Positions 12,601 through 22,177 of a stretch of 64,000 bases of DNA are shown here, piece after piece; the first letter of the stretch is position 1, and each line of letters begins with the position of its first letter. This DNA comes from Megamerina dolium (lineage: Eukaryota > Arthropoda > Insecta > Diptera > Megamerinidae). The stretch is taken from positions 46,446,140 through 46,510,139 of the forward strand of contig OY978526.1 in NCBI GenBank assembly GCA_963854835.1, in the 5' to 3' direction. A model generated the notes under the pieces. The model was given only the letters and a program-made list of their open reading frames with translations, was not told the DNA's origin and ran no database searches. The position numbers and the translations under genes are program-made.

Positions 12601-13033
12601 GGCATGCACTCTGAATCTGGGAAGATACGTATCGGTATACCAAGCAGAAATGCTAGGTCTAATGCATGCGCTAGACCATCTACTGGATGGAAAGGTGCAA
12701 GGTAAGAAAATCTTGCTAGCACTCGATAACCAGGCGGTGGTTAGGCGGCTGCAACAACCTACGGTATCTTCTAAGTTGGCGCTCGAATGTGTTCAGAAAC
12801 TTAATGGGTGTGCTCGTAGTAATGCGATTACTCTTATGTGGGTGAAGGGACACATTGGTATAGAACAGAATGAAGTTGCAGACTCCTTGGCTAGACAAGG
12901 ATCTGAAGCTGAATTTTATGGACCGGAACCAGTAGTTGCTCTCAGGTGGGGACGGCGGGACGGTGAAGGCAAAGGTCGAAGAGTGGATAAAGAAACTTCA
13001 TCTCACGAGATGGGAGAACTTATCTACTTGTAG
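9665..13033 (+). CDS. Non-LTR ORF2: endonuclease, RT and RNase H
   Basis: 1122-codon ORF for an element polyprotein that nicks target DNA, reverse-transcribes the element RNA and degrades the template. The endonuclease (about residues 30-240) shows VCQLNIHHSK, ALVQEPW, LGCDANAHSSVWG and MSDHRAI. The RT (about 440-760) shows RRVSLTSFLLK, FMDIEGAFDKI, KGCPQGGVLSS and the catalytic GYADDIAV at residue 693. The RNase H (about 953-1080) shows FTDGS, YQAEMLGL, DNQAV and NEVADSLA, giving a full D-E-D-D set. The first ~20 codons, including the start, come from flanking DNA upstream of the insertion at 9724, so this start is not the element's own. The frame ends early at 13031-13033 through a frameshift. 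Confidence 0.9.
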   Translation: MYLKLTIVSYFITNSNATQGTRNATRQEPLNVCQLNIHHSKAASAMMVRSFDEDELDIALVQEPWILHGRIKGLSAQKTTLFYPHTEGKLRTCILVRHGIRAILMSNLCSPDLTVVRIGDGAGSFMIASAYLPYDSPDEPPSREVEALVRFCDGKGVGLILGCDANAHSSVWGSSNENYRGECLLEIIERFGLQVANRGTEPTFVDARRCEVIDVTLTNVKMLDRILDWRVVDRLTMSDHRAIQFGITSDKRHRNDCRMVRIPKRTDCTRYCEVLEELLPRRFKKPRTTADVDYQVRAISSAMIKAFEASCPLTVVDEGDPTPWWNGELESMKKETRKAFNRHMRGDPNAWDDYKSKKRELKKTLRNRKRKTWREFCSNMQDMTDVCRLQRIISKDPVSKLGLIRKTNGSFTETIGESLKYLMEVHFPGSFRSEDPWEATRKGANRNERLEAERIVTRDGVINAIKRFSPFKTAGTDGIFPALLQWGAEALVDRLLGIFITCLATGYIPTQWRETKVVFLPKPGKRDYSEAKSFRRVSLTSFLLKCMEGELADYMEGTTLLTKPLSRCQHAYRAGKSTETALHELVRVAERELSCGGISMSTFMDIEGAFDKIGFDKLRMALASREVSPTIIRWVDSMLRKRAINFQNGSYRLRGRVVKGCPQGGVLSSILWNITVDFLLQLLDSKGIHTVGYADDIAVTVSGKFLDTIYDTMRGALKMVERWCTEQGLSVNASKSETVLFTKRRTGLTIDPLRLFGSNINVSKEVKYLGVILDNKLTWNSHDDDKIQKGKRVLHQCKRVFGLMWGITPRAAHWIYTTMVRPLITYAAVVWWPKVPQKTAKSKLDRVQRMACIGITGAIRTTPVEALEVLLGLLPLDLHIMKSAALTALRLKTTNNWYGFGTERGHRGILSLLYSSVKEAQMPMEGMGRLKMTEKSHRTLIEDGLTHDVCEENDISIFTDGSLMDGRAGAGIFSKELGLACTLNLGRYVSVYQAEMLGLMHALDHLLDGKVQGKKILLALDNQAVVRRLQQPTVSSKLALECVQKLNGCARSNAITLMWVKGHIGIEQNEVADSLARQGSEAEFYGPEPVVALRWGRRDGEGKGRRVDKETSSHEMGELIYL

Positions 13034-13480
13034 ACAGGCAAAGGCTTCGTTGAGGCTATCAAAGGGCAGTGAATCGGGGAGGGCTCTCAGTCTAGGACGA
13101 ATGACTCTAAGCTGGTTGACTGCATTAATAACTGGGCATGGCAATTTCAGGTACCACCTCAGCAAGATGGGTCTTGTTGATGGGGAGGATGCTGATATTT
13201 GCAGATTATGCATGGAAGAGGCAGAGACAGCGGCGCACATAGTGTGCCAGTGTCCTGGATTGGCAAGCAGGAGGATGTCCACACTGGGTCGCCAATTTAT
13301 TGATGAACTCGAAATGTGGAACATACCCCACAAAGAGATGCTTGAAATAACGCGTGATGTTATTATGAGGAAGGAAGTAGAAGAATTCTGCAACCGAACA
13401 AATAATTAACACACGATTTGAGGGACGAAAAGGGACCCATATAAGTGGTCTGATTCGGCTAATCCCTAAATTTATAATAA
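9724..13480 (+). mobile_element. LOA-like non-LTR retrotransposon, 5'-truncated
   Basis: Flanked by a perfect 15-bp direct repeat TAATGCTACACAAGG at 9709-9723 and 13481-13495, which defines the insertion exactly. It begins inside ORF2, so ORF1 (gag) and the 5' UTR are absent. It ends in ATAATAA, a TAA-repeat tail typical of I/LOA/R1-group elements. The encoded order is AP endonuclease, reverse transcriptase, RNase H, then a C-terminal CCHC motif. The intact target-site duplication and long ORF point to a recent insertion. LOA clade is inferred from the domain order with RNase H; R1 or I clades are the alternatives. Confidence 0.9.
12936..13409 (+). pseudogene. Non-LTR ORF2 C-terminus with CCHC motif (frameshifted)
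   Basis: Continuation of the LOA-like ORF2 in the +1 frame. It contains CRLCMEEAETAAHIVCQC, a C-x2-C-x8-H-x4-C motif typical of the C-terminus of R1/LOA polyproteins, and ends at TAA 13407-13409 shortly before the 3' UTR. The upstream frame runs on in a different phase to 13033, so a one-base indel lies near the G-rich run around 12945-12965. The ATG at 12936 is probably not a real start. The break would remove the CCHC tail from the polyprotein unless frameshifting occurs. Confidence 0.8.
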
Positions 13481-13495
13481 TAATGCTACACAAGG

Positions 13496-14338
13496 GTGAT
13501 GTATCGTCAATGTTTGCCGAATAAAGACATATTCCAACACGTCAAAGATTTTTATATTCGCATTTGAATGTCACAAAAACAATAAAGTCCTTTTACATAT
13601 AATACAATAGGACAAATTTATATAAATAGTTTCCCCAAAAAACAAAACTACCTCAGAAACATAACATAGAAACGAATATGAAAAGTCTCATATGTTGAAC
13701 AAAAGATATCGAAATAACAATACATCAAAAATCATAGCTACTAATTTTATTAGATATAGATCAAGTTTTCATTTGTGCAATTTATATTTCTGAAATTCAA
13801 ACGCGAATTCAATAAACTAGGAAGTGCTGGTACAATACCCTCTTTCAAAACTCTTTCAAGATTATTTTGTTGAAAAATCACTGTCGGGCCATTTTTTTTC
13901 GCCTACATTATTGAAATATTTCAGAGAGGCTTTTACTAGTCATATTTTGGTAATATTTTCTACTTTAAAGTTTCTTCGCCAATTTTTACGCGGGTAACAT
14001 TTCTGAACAGAAATAATTTAAGAGCCAAGAATACGTAATTTAGTTGCTTGTCCCGATGACTCTTGCCCAACCGACCATAGGTCTAAAATGAATTTTGACA
14101 AATAAGTATTGCTACTTTAGATAATACCCAAATATTTTTTATTCATCGCCTGTTGGTTTAAGTAATTGTTTCGAAGCGAAACAATTGAAATTTCTAGTGT
14201 CATGAACAATTTGATCCTCCGTAACGTATGTTTCTTTAATTTCAGTTGATTCTTTTAATAACTTACACCAGTTTAATTATACGTTAGCACGAGTACCTAG
14301 AGTGTGAATAAATGATCAACACTGTGTATATTGTTAAG
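13496..14338. other. Unassigned AT-rich DNA
   Basis: No gene, tandem repeat or known element recognised on either strand. Confidence 0.5.
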
Positions 14339-14340
14339 TA

Positions 14341-14945
14341 AAGGGTTATCCATTTTGCGGTTTCAAAAGTAAATGTAAATAAAACACATATAAAATATTT
14401 TTTATCATGATATTTCTTTTTTATTATAAAGTTTGAACGTTGACATTATGTATGAAATACTATTTAGATGAGGCCACACACAACGGATCGATTTTATTGC
14501 TATTCGCAGATGGAAATTCGGTCCATAAGGTTTTTTTGCGTTAACTCATGTGGCACCCATACAAAGAGCTTCTTTTTGTATCCAGCCTTATTTAAATGGT
14601 TCCAAACAGTTTATTGTGTAATGTTTAGCTCCTGGGCAATAGAAACAGTACTTACATGACGGTCAGACTCGACGATTTCCATTATTTTATCGATATTTTC
14701 GACAATTGGCCTTCCAGAGAGTGGTGCATTTTTGACATCAGAATGACCGGAACAGAATCGACGAAACCAAAATTGCACGTGATTGACTATTACAGTATTA
14801 GGACCATAAACACTATTCACATTTTCAGCCGTCTGACTTGCGTTTTCGCCTTTATCGAAGAAAAACTGTAAAATATGAGGTATTTTCTCTATACTGGTGT
14901 CCATCTTTGACGGGTGCTCAAACAATACTGAGTCAAGCAATCACA
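14341..14945 (-). mobile_element. Chimeric mariner: two lineages joined
   Basis: 14341 to about 14475 is the 3' UTR and terminal repeat of the mariner family also found at 20470, 34050 and 40925 (AAGGGTTATCCATTTTGCGG, preceded by TA). From about 14476 to 14940 the minus strand instead encodes the N-terminus of a different mariner transposase. No matching second terminal repeat was found beyond 14945, so the element is incomplete. The join replaces the catalytic domain altogether. Confidence 0.75.
14468..14904 (-). pseudogene. Mariner transposase N-terminus, broken
   Basis: Minus-strand frame from the ATG at 14904 reads the mariner helix-turn-helix region: HILQFFFDKGENASQTAEN, VYGPNTVIVNHVQFWFRRF and the linker SGRPIVENIDKIMEIVES. 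A TAA stop follows NITQ at 14611-14613, yet the frame continues beyond it with TVWNHLNKAGYKKK and FVWVPHELTQKNLMDRISIC, the standard mariner sequence. The DDD catalytic residues are all absent because the sequence then passes into another mariner family's 3' end. It cannot make an active transposase. Confidence 0.8.
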
Positions 14946-14949
14946 AAAC

Positions 14950-16310
14950 TGACTAAAAATTTTATTTAGTACGACATCGTATCTTTCTAACGCCATCAAG
15001 CGTAACCCGATCGCACTTATACAACGCGAGATACAGATTACTAAAAGCATCTATTGGAAAGATAATGGATTTCTTTTTACTACACCTGATATCAATATAT
15101 ATAAAAAAATGCCAAATATTAATATTAGAAATATTCATAAATTTCATTTCAGCGAACCTATAACATAATAATTTATAGTTGTCTTATTTTTGAACCTATC
15201 ATCAATCAATCCATAAATCAATCAATTGAACACTAAACTTTCGTTCCTTTCATAAGATACATTGGATAGGTACAATATTCATTAAATAACACTGACACAT
15301 TTTACAATGATGCACCACCATACTGCAACCATCGTCAAAGATAAGGATATAAAAAAGCTCTACGTATATTACAAAGTGCCACTAGATTATTTGTCATAAA
15401 GAAACAATGCATGCCCAGAACAGCATTTTACCATTTATCATACTGTCACGCAATGTCAATGTTCAAATGATATCATCACTTGATATGGCTGGTGTGATAC
15501 TTTAATCGCTCCACTTGAATCACAGAGTTGAATGTTGTCTAACCTGCTAATTTTTATTCATTGTCGTATTGTGACAGCTTATCAAAACATTTGCATTTCC
15601 ATTAATGCTGACATTGCAGTCACAAACTGTACAATCATGTAACTGCGCGCCATTCATGCATATACTCGACGATATTTCGTGAGTTCCATGATAAATAAAA
15701 TAAATAATGATAAATACTAATTAAAATTAGAGATTTCTTTATTTTACTCTCTATCTCTCTTTTCTCTCTCTCTCTCTCTCTCTCTCAATTTTTAATTACA
15801 ATTCAAAATTAAAGCCAGAACTAAATATTAATACTGCAGTTAGAGCTAATGCGTTATAAACTTATAATATCTGTTTCAACAATATTAAGCAACAGGTCAG
15901 TTTAATTTTCGTTTTCAGTTTTCATTAGAGTCATGCATTTCAATCAGGAACAAACAACAACAAGAAACCTATAAAATCAGGCAGCTCAGAAAGTTTGCTG
16001 TTTCATCATGGGGTAGTATGTTATTTTATAAATCATTCGTTGTTGACGAAACCCTACACCTTATGATCGACGGACCAGAGTAGTCACCGATATCCGCCGT
16101 CTCCCTTAGGTTTCCTTCTAGCCTCAAAAAACCTACAAAAATAGCCAAAAACATTGTTTTTTAGGTTAGAAAGAAAACTGGATCTATGGCGAAAATTTCC
16201 GCTTTCTAGGCATTTGGTCTACTGCGTATATTGGTTCAGATATCATATATAAGATGTTTGTCGATGTTAGTACATGCAATATTTCAGTGCCAACAACTTT
16301 TATTATAGGC
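14950..16310. other. Unassigned DNA with CT microsatellite
   Basis: No gene recognised. It contains a (CT)n tract at about 15751-15786 and otherwise unremarkable AT-rich sequence. Confidence 0.5.
15751..15786. repeat. (CT)n microsatellite
   Basis: Run of CTCTCT interrupted by TTTT near its start. Confidence 0.9.
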
Positions 16311-16682
16311 ACTAATTCAAATGGTAGTGGTGTTTTCACAAGGTAACGTGTCTAATTGGCTCAACCGGGTGGGGGTAGCGCAATCCTTGTTGAACTCATC
16401 GCAAGTCAACTCAATGGCTGTCATGTAGTTTGATCTGAGCGCTATGTGATGATACCTTTATTTGTTAATGAGGGGTAGTCGTGTAGCTTGCTCTGCTTAC
16501 TATGTGATGGCGTCTTCATTATTATTAATGGGGGCCCTCCATGTGGCGACCACCGGGCAACGTCTTCCTGGCATCCGCTGGGAGGCGGCTGAAGTGAGTA
16601 GCTAAAAACTCCCCGGTTAGAGGTTGTGCGTTGGGTTTGGGACCCGCCACATAAAAAAACTTGCCCAGTGAATAATATAAAA

Positions 16683-17291
16683 ATGCCTCGGAAACGGACT
16701 ACCCCCTTTGTTGATGACCCCCGCAAACGAAAAAAGGACCATGATTTACGGATATGCACCTGGAATGTCTGGTCCCTTTATAGGAAGGGTGCCTTTATCC
16801 AGCTGGTTGATGTCCTCGAAAAATACAGAGCTGACATCACCGCTCTCCAGGAAATGCGATGGACAGGACAGGGCTGCTCCAAAAGAGCGTCCTGTGACAT
16901 CTACTACAGTTGCCATGCTGAAAGGCACGAATTAGGATGTGGATTTTTGGTCAGCAAAAGACTACTACATCTTGTCTCACAGTTCACGCCTGTGAACGAA
17001 CGGCTGGCCACAATCCGCATCAAGGCAAAATTTTTCAATATCAGCCTTATATGTGCCCACGCTCCGACGGATGAGAAGGGCAATGTGACCAAGGAGAGCT
17101 TCTTCCAGCGCCTCGAAGAAGCTTTCGACCGCTGCCCCCGCCACGATATCAAAATCGTGCTTGGCGACTTTAATGCCAGGGTGGGCAAGGAAGGTACCTT
17201 TAGTCCAACTGTCGGAAAATTCAGCCTCCACCAGAACACCTCCGATAATGGAATGAGGCTGATCGACTTCGCCGCTCACGAAACATTGTAA
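16683..17291 (+). pseudogene. RTE-like AP endonuclease domain
   Basis: N-terminal domain that would nick target DNA to prime reverse transcription. From the ATG at 16683 (MPRKRTTPF) it shows DLRICTWNVWSL, ADITALQEMRW, a LICAHAPTDEKG strand, IVLGDFNARVGKEG and DNGMRLIDFAA, the expected order of endonuclease motifs. An in-frame ATG at 16626 lies upstream, but the sequence between looks like leader. The frame breaks at 17285-17291, where a deletion in the FAAARN segment shifts it. The SDHYLV motif that should follow has been removed by the deletion near 17445. Confidence 0.85.
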
Positions 17292-17985
17292 TTGGTGGTA
17301 CCAGATTCCACCATCTCGACATACACAAAGCGACATGGCTGTCTCCAGATCAAAGAACAAGAAACCAAATTGATCATGTGTTGATTGACGGAAGGCATGC
17401 TTCCAGTGTGATGGACGTGAAATCGATCCGTGGTGCCAACATCGACTCGCACACGTTTAAGTGTCGCAAATAACAAGAGAAGTCCCACTCAGAGAAAGCC
17501 CAACGTCAGTAAGCTGCGATCAGAGACAGCAGATGCATTTTCCACTCGACTATCGGATCTGCTTATGCAGAACACTCCCCCACTTGATGATACATGCGCA
17601 CGGTGGACACATATATCCCACTCCATGACTACTGCTGCCGAGGAGGTAATCGGTTACTACCGGCCTCTGAGGAATGAGTGGTATGATCAGGAGTGTCGCG
17701 ACGCTACCGCAGAGAAAGACGCCGCCTACAGAAGAACCCTGCGTGCAGGCGCAACGCGAGCGCCTGCACGCAGGAGTGCGGAGAGACGTTTTTCAGGCGC
17801 AAGAAAAGAGAACAAGAAAGACGCATGTGTGAGGAGATAGAGAAGTGTACCGACAAGAATGAGACTCGAAAATTCTTCGAAAAGATCAAGCGCCTGAGTG
17901 GAGGTTTAAATCCCGGAGCCTCTTCTTGTCGTGATGGAAATGGAAATTTGGTTACAGATGTCCAGAGTGTACTGAGCCTATGAAG
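17292..17985 (+). pseudogene. RTE-like linker between endonuclease and RT, broken
   Basis: Pieces in shifted frames still read NQIDHVLIDGRHASSVMDVKSIRGANIDS (split by breaks), then LSDLLMQNTPPLDDTCARW, a basic coiled segment (EKDAAYRRTLRAGATR) and KFFEKIKRLSGGLNPGASS. These match the inter-domain region of the same element at 56617-59547. At least two frameshifts lie between 17290 and 17840. No function on its own. Confidence 0.75.
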
Positions 17986-18120
17986 GGAACACTTCTCCAC
18001 GTTACTGATTGGCGATGCTACGAACAATTCTGCCAGTGGAAGATATTGCCCGATAACCCCAATTACAGATGATGGTGTTGATGTTCCACCACCCGACTAT
18101 GACGAGGTTGAACTGCCATT

Positions 18121-19079
18121 TTAAGGCTGAAGAACAACAAAGCTGTAGGTGCTGATGGCCTGCCTGCCGAGTTGTTTAAGACCGGAGGCGATGAGCTGCT
18201 CGCCTACATGCACCAGCTCATAAGCAGAATATGGTCGGATGAAAGCATGCCTGATGATTGGAGGCTCAGTGTTCTCTGTCCTGTACATAAAGAATGAGAC
18301 CCCACAATTTGCGCCTGATTGGACCTTATCAGTGTGGCTTCAGACCTGGTAAATCCACCATCGACCAGATTTTCACACTGCGCCAAATCCTGGAGAAGAC
18401 CCAAGAAAAACAAATCGACACACATCACCTATTTGTTGATTATAAAGCCGCTTTCGACAGTCCGGTAAGGGATTACCTCTACGCAACAATGTCTGAGTTC
18501 GGTATTCCTGCAAAGCTGATTCGACTTTGTAGAATGACACTGCATAACTCCCGCTGTGCAGTGAAAATTGGGAAGGACCTCTCCGCACCGTTTAATACCG
18601 AACGGGGTTTCAGACAAGGTGATTCGTTATCGTGCGACTTCTTCAATCTTATTATGGAAAAAATAATACGAGCTGCTGATTTACGACATAATGGCACTAT
18701 CTTCAACAAAAGTGTCATGCTGTTAGCGTATGCCGACGATATTGACATAATCGGCATGAACACGCGAGCAGTCAGGGCAGCATTCTCAGAGTTAGAAAGA
18801 GAGTCGCGTCGGATGGGTCTTACGGTGAACGAGGGCAAGACGAAGGATCTAGTGCCAACAAACAAAGAGTCCCGGCGTCTTGGACAGCACGTCACTGTTG
18901 ACAACTACGCTTTTGAAGTAGTAAGGAACTTCGTCTATCTCGGAACCAGCATTAACAGCAGTAATGACGTCAGCCTTGAGATATTGCGAAGGATCACTCT
19001 TGCAAACAGGTGCTACTTTGGGCTAAGTAAGCAATTGAGAAGACGAGCTCTCTCTCTAAGAACTAAAACTACACCCTAA
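18121..19079 (+). pseudogene. RTE-like reverse transcriptase domain
   Basis: Shows LKNNKAVGADGLPAELFK and MHQLISRIWSDESMPDDW before a break at 18290. The frame then resumes at LIGPYQCGFRPGKSTIDQIF, HLFVDYKAAFDSP, GFRQGDSLSCDFFNL and the catalytic LLAYADDIDIIG (about 18720-18755), followed by NFVYLGTSINSSNDVS. RT motif 1/2 sequence (NYRGISLLSIAYKVLSSVL in the copy at 56854-58050) is deleted at 18311. The frame stops at 19077-19079 after KTTP. The palm residues are intact, but the domain as a whole is broken. Confidence 0.88.
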
Positions 19080-19091
19080 AAGTCTCTCATC

Positions 19092-19484
19092 ATGTCTGTC
19101 CTAACATATGGCGCTGAAGCCTGGACAATTTCCACCTCGGATGAGCGAATGCTTGGGGTTTTCGAGAGAAAAGTCCTACGTAAGATCTTTGGACCTATGT
19201 GCGTTGATGGCGAGTACCGAATAAGGTACAACCATGAGCTGTACGAGCTGTATGCCGATATTGACATAGTAAAGCGCATCAAAATCCAGCGGCTGCGCTG
19301 GCTAGGTCATGTCGAGCGAATGGAAGAACACGCTCCAGCTAAGAAGGTGTTATATTCGGAACCCGCTGGAGGACGACGCAGAAGAGGAAGACCTAACCTC
19401 CGGTGGAAAGACCAAGTACTGGAGAATCTGACGGCACTTGGAATTTCTAACTGGCGCCAGTTAGCGAAGAACAGAGATGGCTGA
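19092..19484 (+). pseudogene. RTE-like C-terminal domain
   Basis: Reads VLTYGAEAWTISTSDERML, KIFGPMCVDGEYRIRYNHEL, IKIQRLRWLGHVERMEEHA and GRRRRGRPNLRWKDQVLENL, the conserved thumb and tail of this RT family. It is separated from the RT frame by a stop caused by a small deletion in the TTLYRSLIMP segment. The region up to 19547 is the 3' UTR with the TAAG tail. Confidence 0.85.
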
Positions 19485-20469
19485 CGAAGCATATTATATT
19501 CGGCCTAAATCGATATGCGGTTGTTATGGCCACATAAGTAAGTAAGTACCAATTCAAATACATATAAAGTTATTAGGAGCATTCTTTTGAAAGCAAGTTG
19601 CAAATGAACACTCAAACTATCTTATAATCCCTATTTACTCGCTTATAATTTCCCTTTAGTTGCTTAATAATACTGGTTGTTATGCCCTGCACATGCAGAT
19701 CTATATATGAAAAGTTTGCTCACATATTAATTCTTTTTTATTCTCTTATTTCCACTACTTCGTATAAGAGCTACATTAAGAAGTAAGCTTATTATTTTTT
19801 TTAGGAATAATTTCTGATTACAATACTAATGCACACCTGAAATATGGCTGACTTAGGCGAAGTATTTTGTAAGTTATTGATGTTTAAAAGTTTAAGATAA
19901 TTCCGGGGCTTTGTATGGGAGTTATGTAACAAGTGGGCGTGGCGTGCCTCTTTCTTGTAAATCTAATTATCTTTGCAGTGTTAAATTTGGTTATCCTACG
20001 CTGAATAGTTCATAATTTAAAGAGGTTTAAGTTAAGTTAAGCATATTTCTTAGCTTATTTAATATTATTCTAAGGGTCAAATATGATTCTCTTAGACTGG
20101 TGATTGACGAAGTTGCAGCGGTTTAAATTTAAAAGAATTCGGTCATTTTGTATGGGGACCACTGTAAATAGGGGGCATGGCTCGCCAATTTCGTATAAAT
20201 CTAGTTATCGTTAAAGTACTAATGAACAACTTATAGATGGTTGTTCCATGTTGAATAGTTCGTATGTTATGGCGTTAAAAAAATTCTTTTTTCCTCAACT
20301 TTGTATGGGAGCTACATAAAGAAGTGCACATGGCTTTCTGATATTGTCCCAGCTTATTTCCGACTACAAGATTACTCCAAGTGTCAATTAGGGTTGTCTT
20401 AGACAGAAGATTGCCAAAATTACAGCGGGTTAAATTTAGAACAAGTTCTGGCACTTTGTATGGAAACTA

Positions 20470-21774
20470 AAGGGTTATCCATTTTGCGGTTTCAAAACTA
20501 AATATAAATAAAACACATATAAAATATTTTTTATCATGATATTTCTTTTTTATTATAAAGTTTGAACGTTGACATTATGTGTGAAATACTACATCATTTA
20601 AATGACCACCACGCGAATTGTTGCAAGCATCGATTCTTTTGAGGTAATTTTCGACCACTTTTTGACACATATTGGGCGGTATCTCAGCCATAACGTGACG
20701 AATGTTGGTTTTTAGGTGCTCAAGAGTTAAAGGTTTATCTGCATAAACACGGTCTTTCGCGTAGCCCCACAAAAAAAAGTCAAGCGGTGTCAAATCGCAT
20801 GATCTTGGTGGCCACTTGATATCGCCACGACGAGAAATTACGCGGCCAGAAAATTTCTCTTGCAATAAAGCCATATTCGCTCGAGTTGTGTGGCATGTGG
20901 CACCGTCTTGTTGAAACCACATATTCTCTAAGTCGTATTCTTCAATAGCAGCAGACCAAAAGTCGGTTATCATATGACCATAACGCTCCGAATTGACGGT
21001 GACAGTCGTTCCATCGTCGTTTTCGAAGAAGTAAGGTCCAATCACACCTCCGGACCAAAGAGCGCACCAAGCAGTTACTTTTTGTGGATGTAGTGGCCTC
21101 TCTTCAATTACTTGAGGATTCTCAGAACCCCAAATACGACAATTTTGTTTGTTAACATACCCATCGAGTGAGAAATGTGCTTCGTCGCTGAAGAAAATTT
21201 TGTTCGAAAAATCGCCGTCCACCGCCTGTTGTTCAAGCACCCATTCGACGTATCTACGACGTTGTGAATGGTTAGCTGGCTGCAGTTGTTGTGTGAGCTG
21301 GATTTTATATGGATGTAGGTGTAGATCCAAATGCAAAATGCGCCATAATGTGCCGTAAGACAGTCCTAATTCCTGAGAACGACGAGTAATCGACACATTC
21401 GGGTCTTCGGCAACACTTTCACTTACAGCAGCGATATTTTCGGTGGTACGAGCGAAATGATGATGCACAGGCCTTACAATATCTGTAACCGATCCAGTCT
21501 CTTCATATTTCTTCACAATTTTGCCAATTGCTTGCGTAGTTGGACGATTATGTAAACCATAATCTCCTTTTAAAGCACGATATGTGTCTGTGGCAGAATC
21601 ACCATTTTTGTAGTAGGTTTTTACAATTTTAATGCGTTGTGCGATAGTTAAGCGATCCATTTTCGCAAATGTCAGACTTTGAACTGAAAAAGAAATAAAT
21701 TGTTTTAACAACTCAGTTTGACAGATGTCGAATTCTAGCCCTATACTTTTGAAACCGCGAAATGGATAACCCTT
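20470..21774 (-). mobile_element. Mariner-superfamily transposon, copy 1
   Basis: 1305-bp element with 28-bp terminal repeats starting AAGGGTTATCCATTTYGCGG that differ at one base. TA direct repeats flank it at 20468-20469 and 21775-21776. Removing it joins GGAAAC-TA-CTATAAAAAG, which matches the uninterrupted sequence of other 156-bp-repeat copies. It carries a full transposase ORF and is the best candidate for an active element in the window. Confidence 0.95.
20575..21660 (-). CDS. Mariner-superfamily transposase
   Basis: About 361 residues from MDRLTIAQ; an upstream in-frame ATG at 21711 adds 17 residues, but MDRLT is the family-like start. The N-terminal helix-turn-helix region (DRLTIAQRIKIVKTYYKNGD, then RPTTQAIGKIVKKYEETG) is of the DUF4817 type often found in insect mariner-like proteins. 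A second DNA-binding helix includes SITRRSQELGLSYGTLWRIL. Catalytic aspartates are visible in KIFFSDEAHFSL, WFQQDGATCHT and RSCDLTPLDFFLWG, with 36 residues between the last two, unlike the 34 of classical mariner. The protein would cut and paste the element at TA sites. The frame has no stop or shift, unlike the copies at 34050 and 40925. Confidence 0.93.
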   Translation of the reverse strand: MDRLTIAQRIKIVKTYYKNGDSATDTYRALKGDYGLHNRPTTQAIGKIVKKYEETGSVTDIVRPVHHHFARTTENIAAVSESVAEDPNVSITRRSQELGLSYGTLWRILHLDLHLHPYKIQLTQQLQPANHSQRRRYVEWVLEQQAVDGDFSNKIFFSDEAHFSLDGYVNKQNCRIWGSENPQVIEERPLHPQKVTAWCALWSGGVIGPYFFENDDGTTVTVNSERYGHMITDFWSAAIEEYDLENMWFQQDGATCHTTRANMALLQEKFSGRVISRRGDIKWPPRSCDLTPLDFFLWGYAKDRVYADKPLTLEHLKTNIRHVMAEIPPNMCQKVVENYLKRIDACNNSRGGHLNDVVFHT

Positions 21775-22177
21775 TACTATAAAAAGTCGTCATAGGTCTC
21801 TCATTTTCAATAGAATTATATAGCAGTTTAGCGTAATTCTATGTGCTATATATTGTTGTCTTAAATCGTATAGTAATTGAGTTAAAGTAAGTTGAAGATT
21901 TAGAAAATTGACCGATCATGACCAATACCAATCCCCTTCGTACCCTTGGATCATGTAACATTTGGTCAAAATAGCTCAATATTTGCTCAAGTTATCGTGC
22001 GAATCAGCCAGGTGATAGATAAACGGACGGACGGATAGACGAACATAGTTAAATGGAAATTTTAAGCGACGTTAAGCATAAAAATATATTTTTTCTATAT
22101 CTCCGAAGATTCCTTCAAGTGGTTACAAACGTCTGACCGAAATGAATATACCTTGCATATACTTATGCAGGGTATAA

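Larger units (their letters stand above)
16323..19547 (+). mobile_element. RTE-like non-LTR retrotransposon, copy 1
   Basis: Longest copy of a family with an endonuclease-RT protein and a TAAG-repeat 3' tail (GGCCACATAAGTAAGTAAG). Direct flanks ACTAATTCAAAT (16311-16322) and ACCAATTCAAAT (19548-19559) differ by one base and give a 12-bp target-site duplication. The 5' UTR begins GGTAGTGGTG and contains GGCTCAACCGGGTGGGG, shared with the copy ending at 33764. Compared with the copy at 56617-59547, it has lost about 30 bp near 17445 and about 105 bp near 18311, plus frameshifts. RTE is inferred from the single endonuclease-RT protein and simple-repeat tail. Confidence 0.9.
19681..22177 (-). repeat. 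156-bp-monomer interspersed repeat, copy D, split by mariner 1
   Basis: Reverse-orientation copy running from ATGCCCTGCACATGCAG (about 19681) to GCAGGGTATAAT (about 22177), about 1.19 kb without the mariner at 20470-21774. Monomers carry AGTGGGCGTGGCGTGCC, GGGGGCATGGCTCGCC and similar. A CGGA microsatellite lies near 22023-22035. The terminal hairpin is missing from this copy. Confidence 0.85.

Noticed and set aside
12109..12609. 166-codon minus-strand frame
   Set aside because: Antisense shadow of the LOA-like RT/RNase H ORF; other opposite-strand frames within 9900-13493 are likewise shadows.
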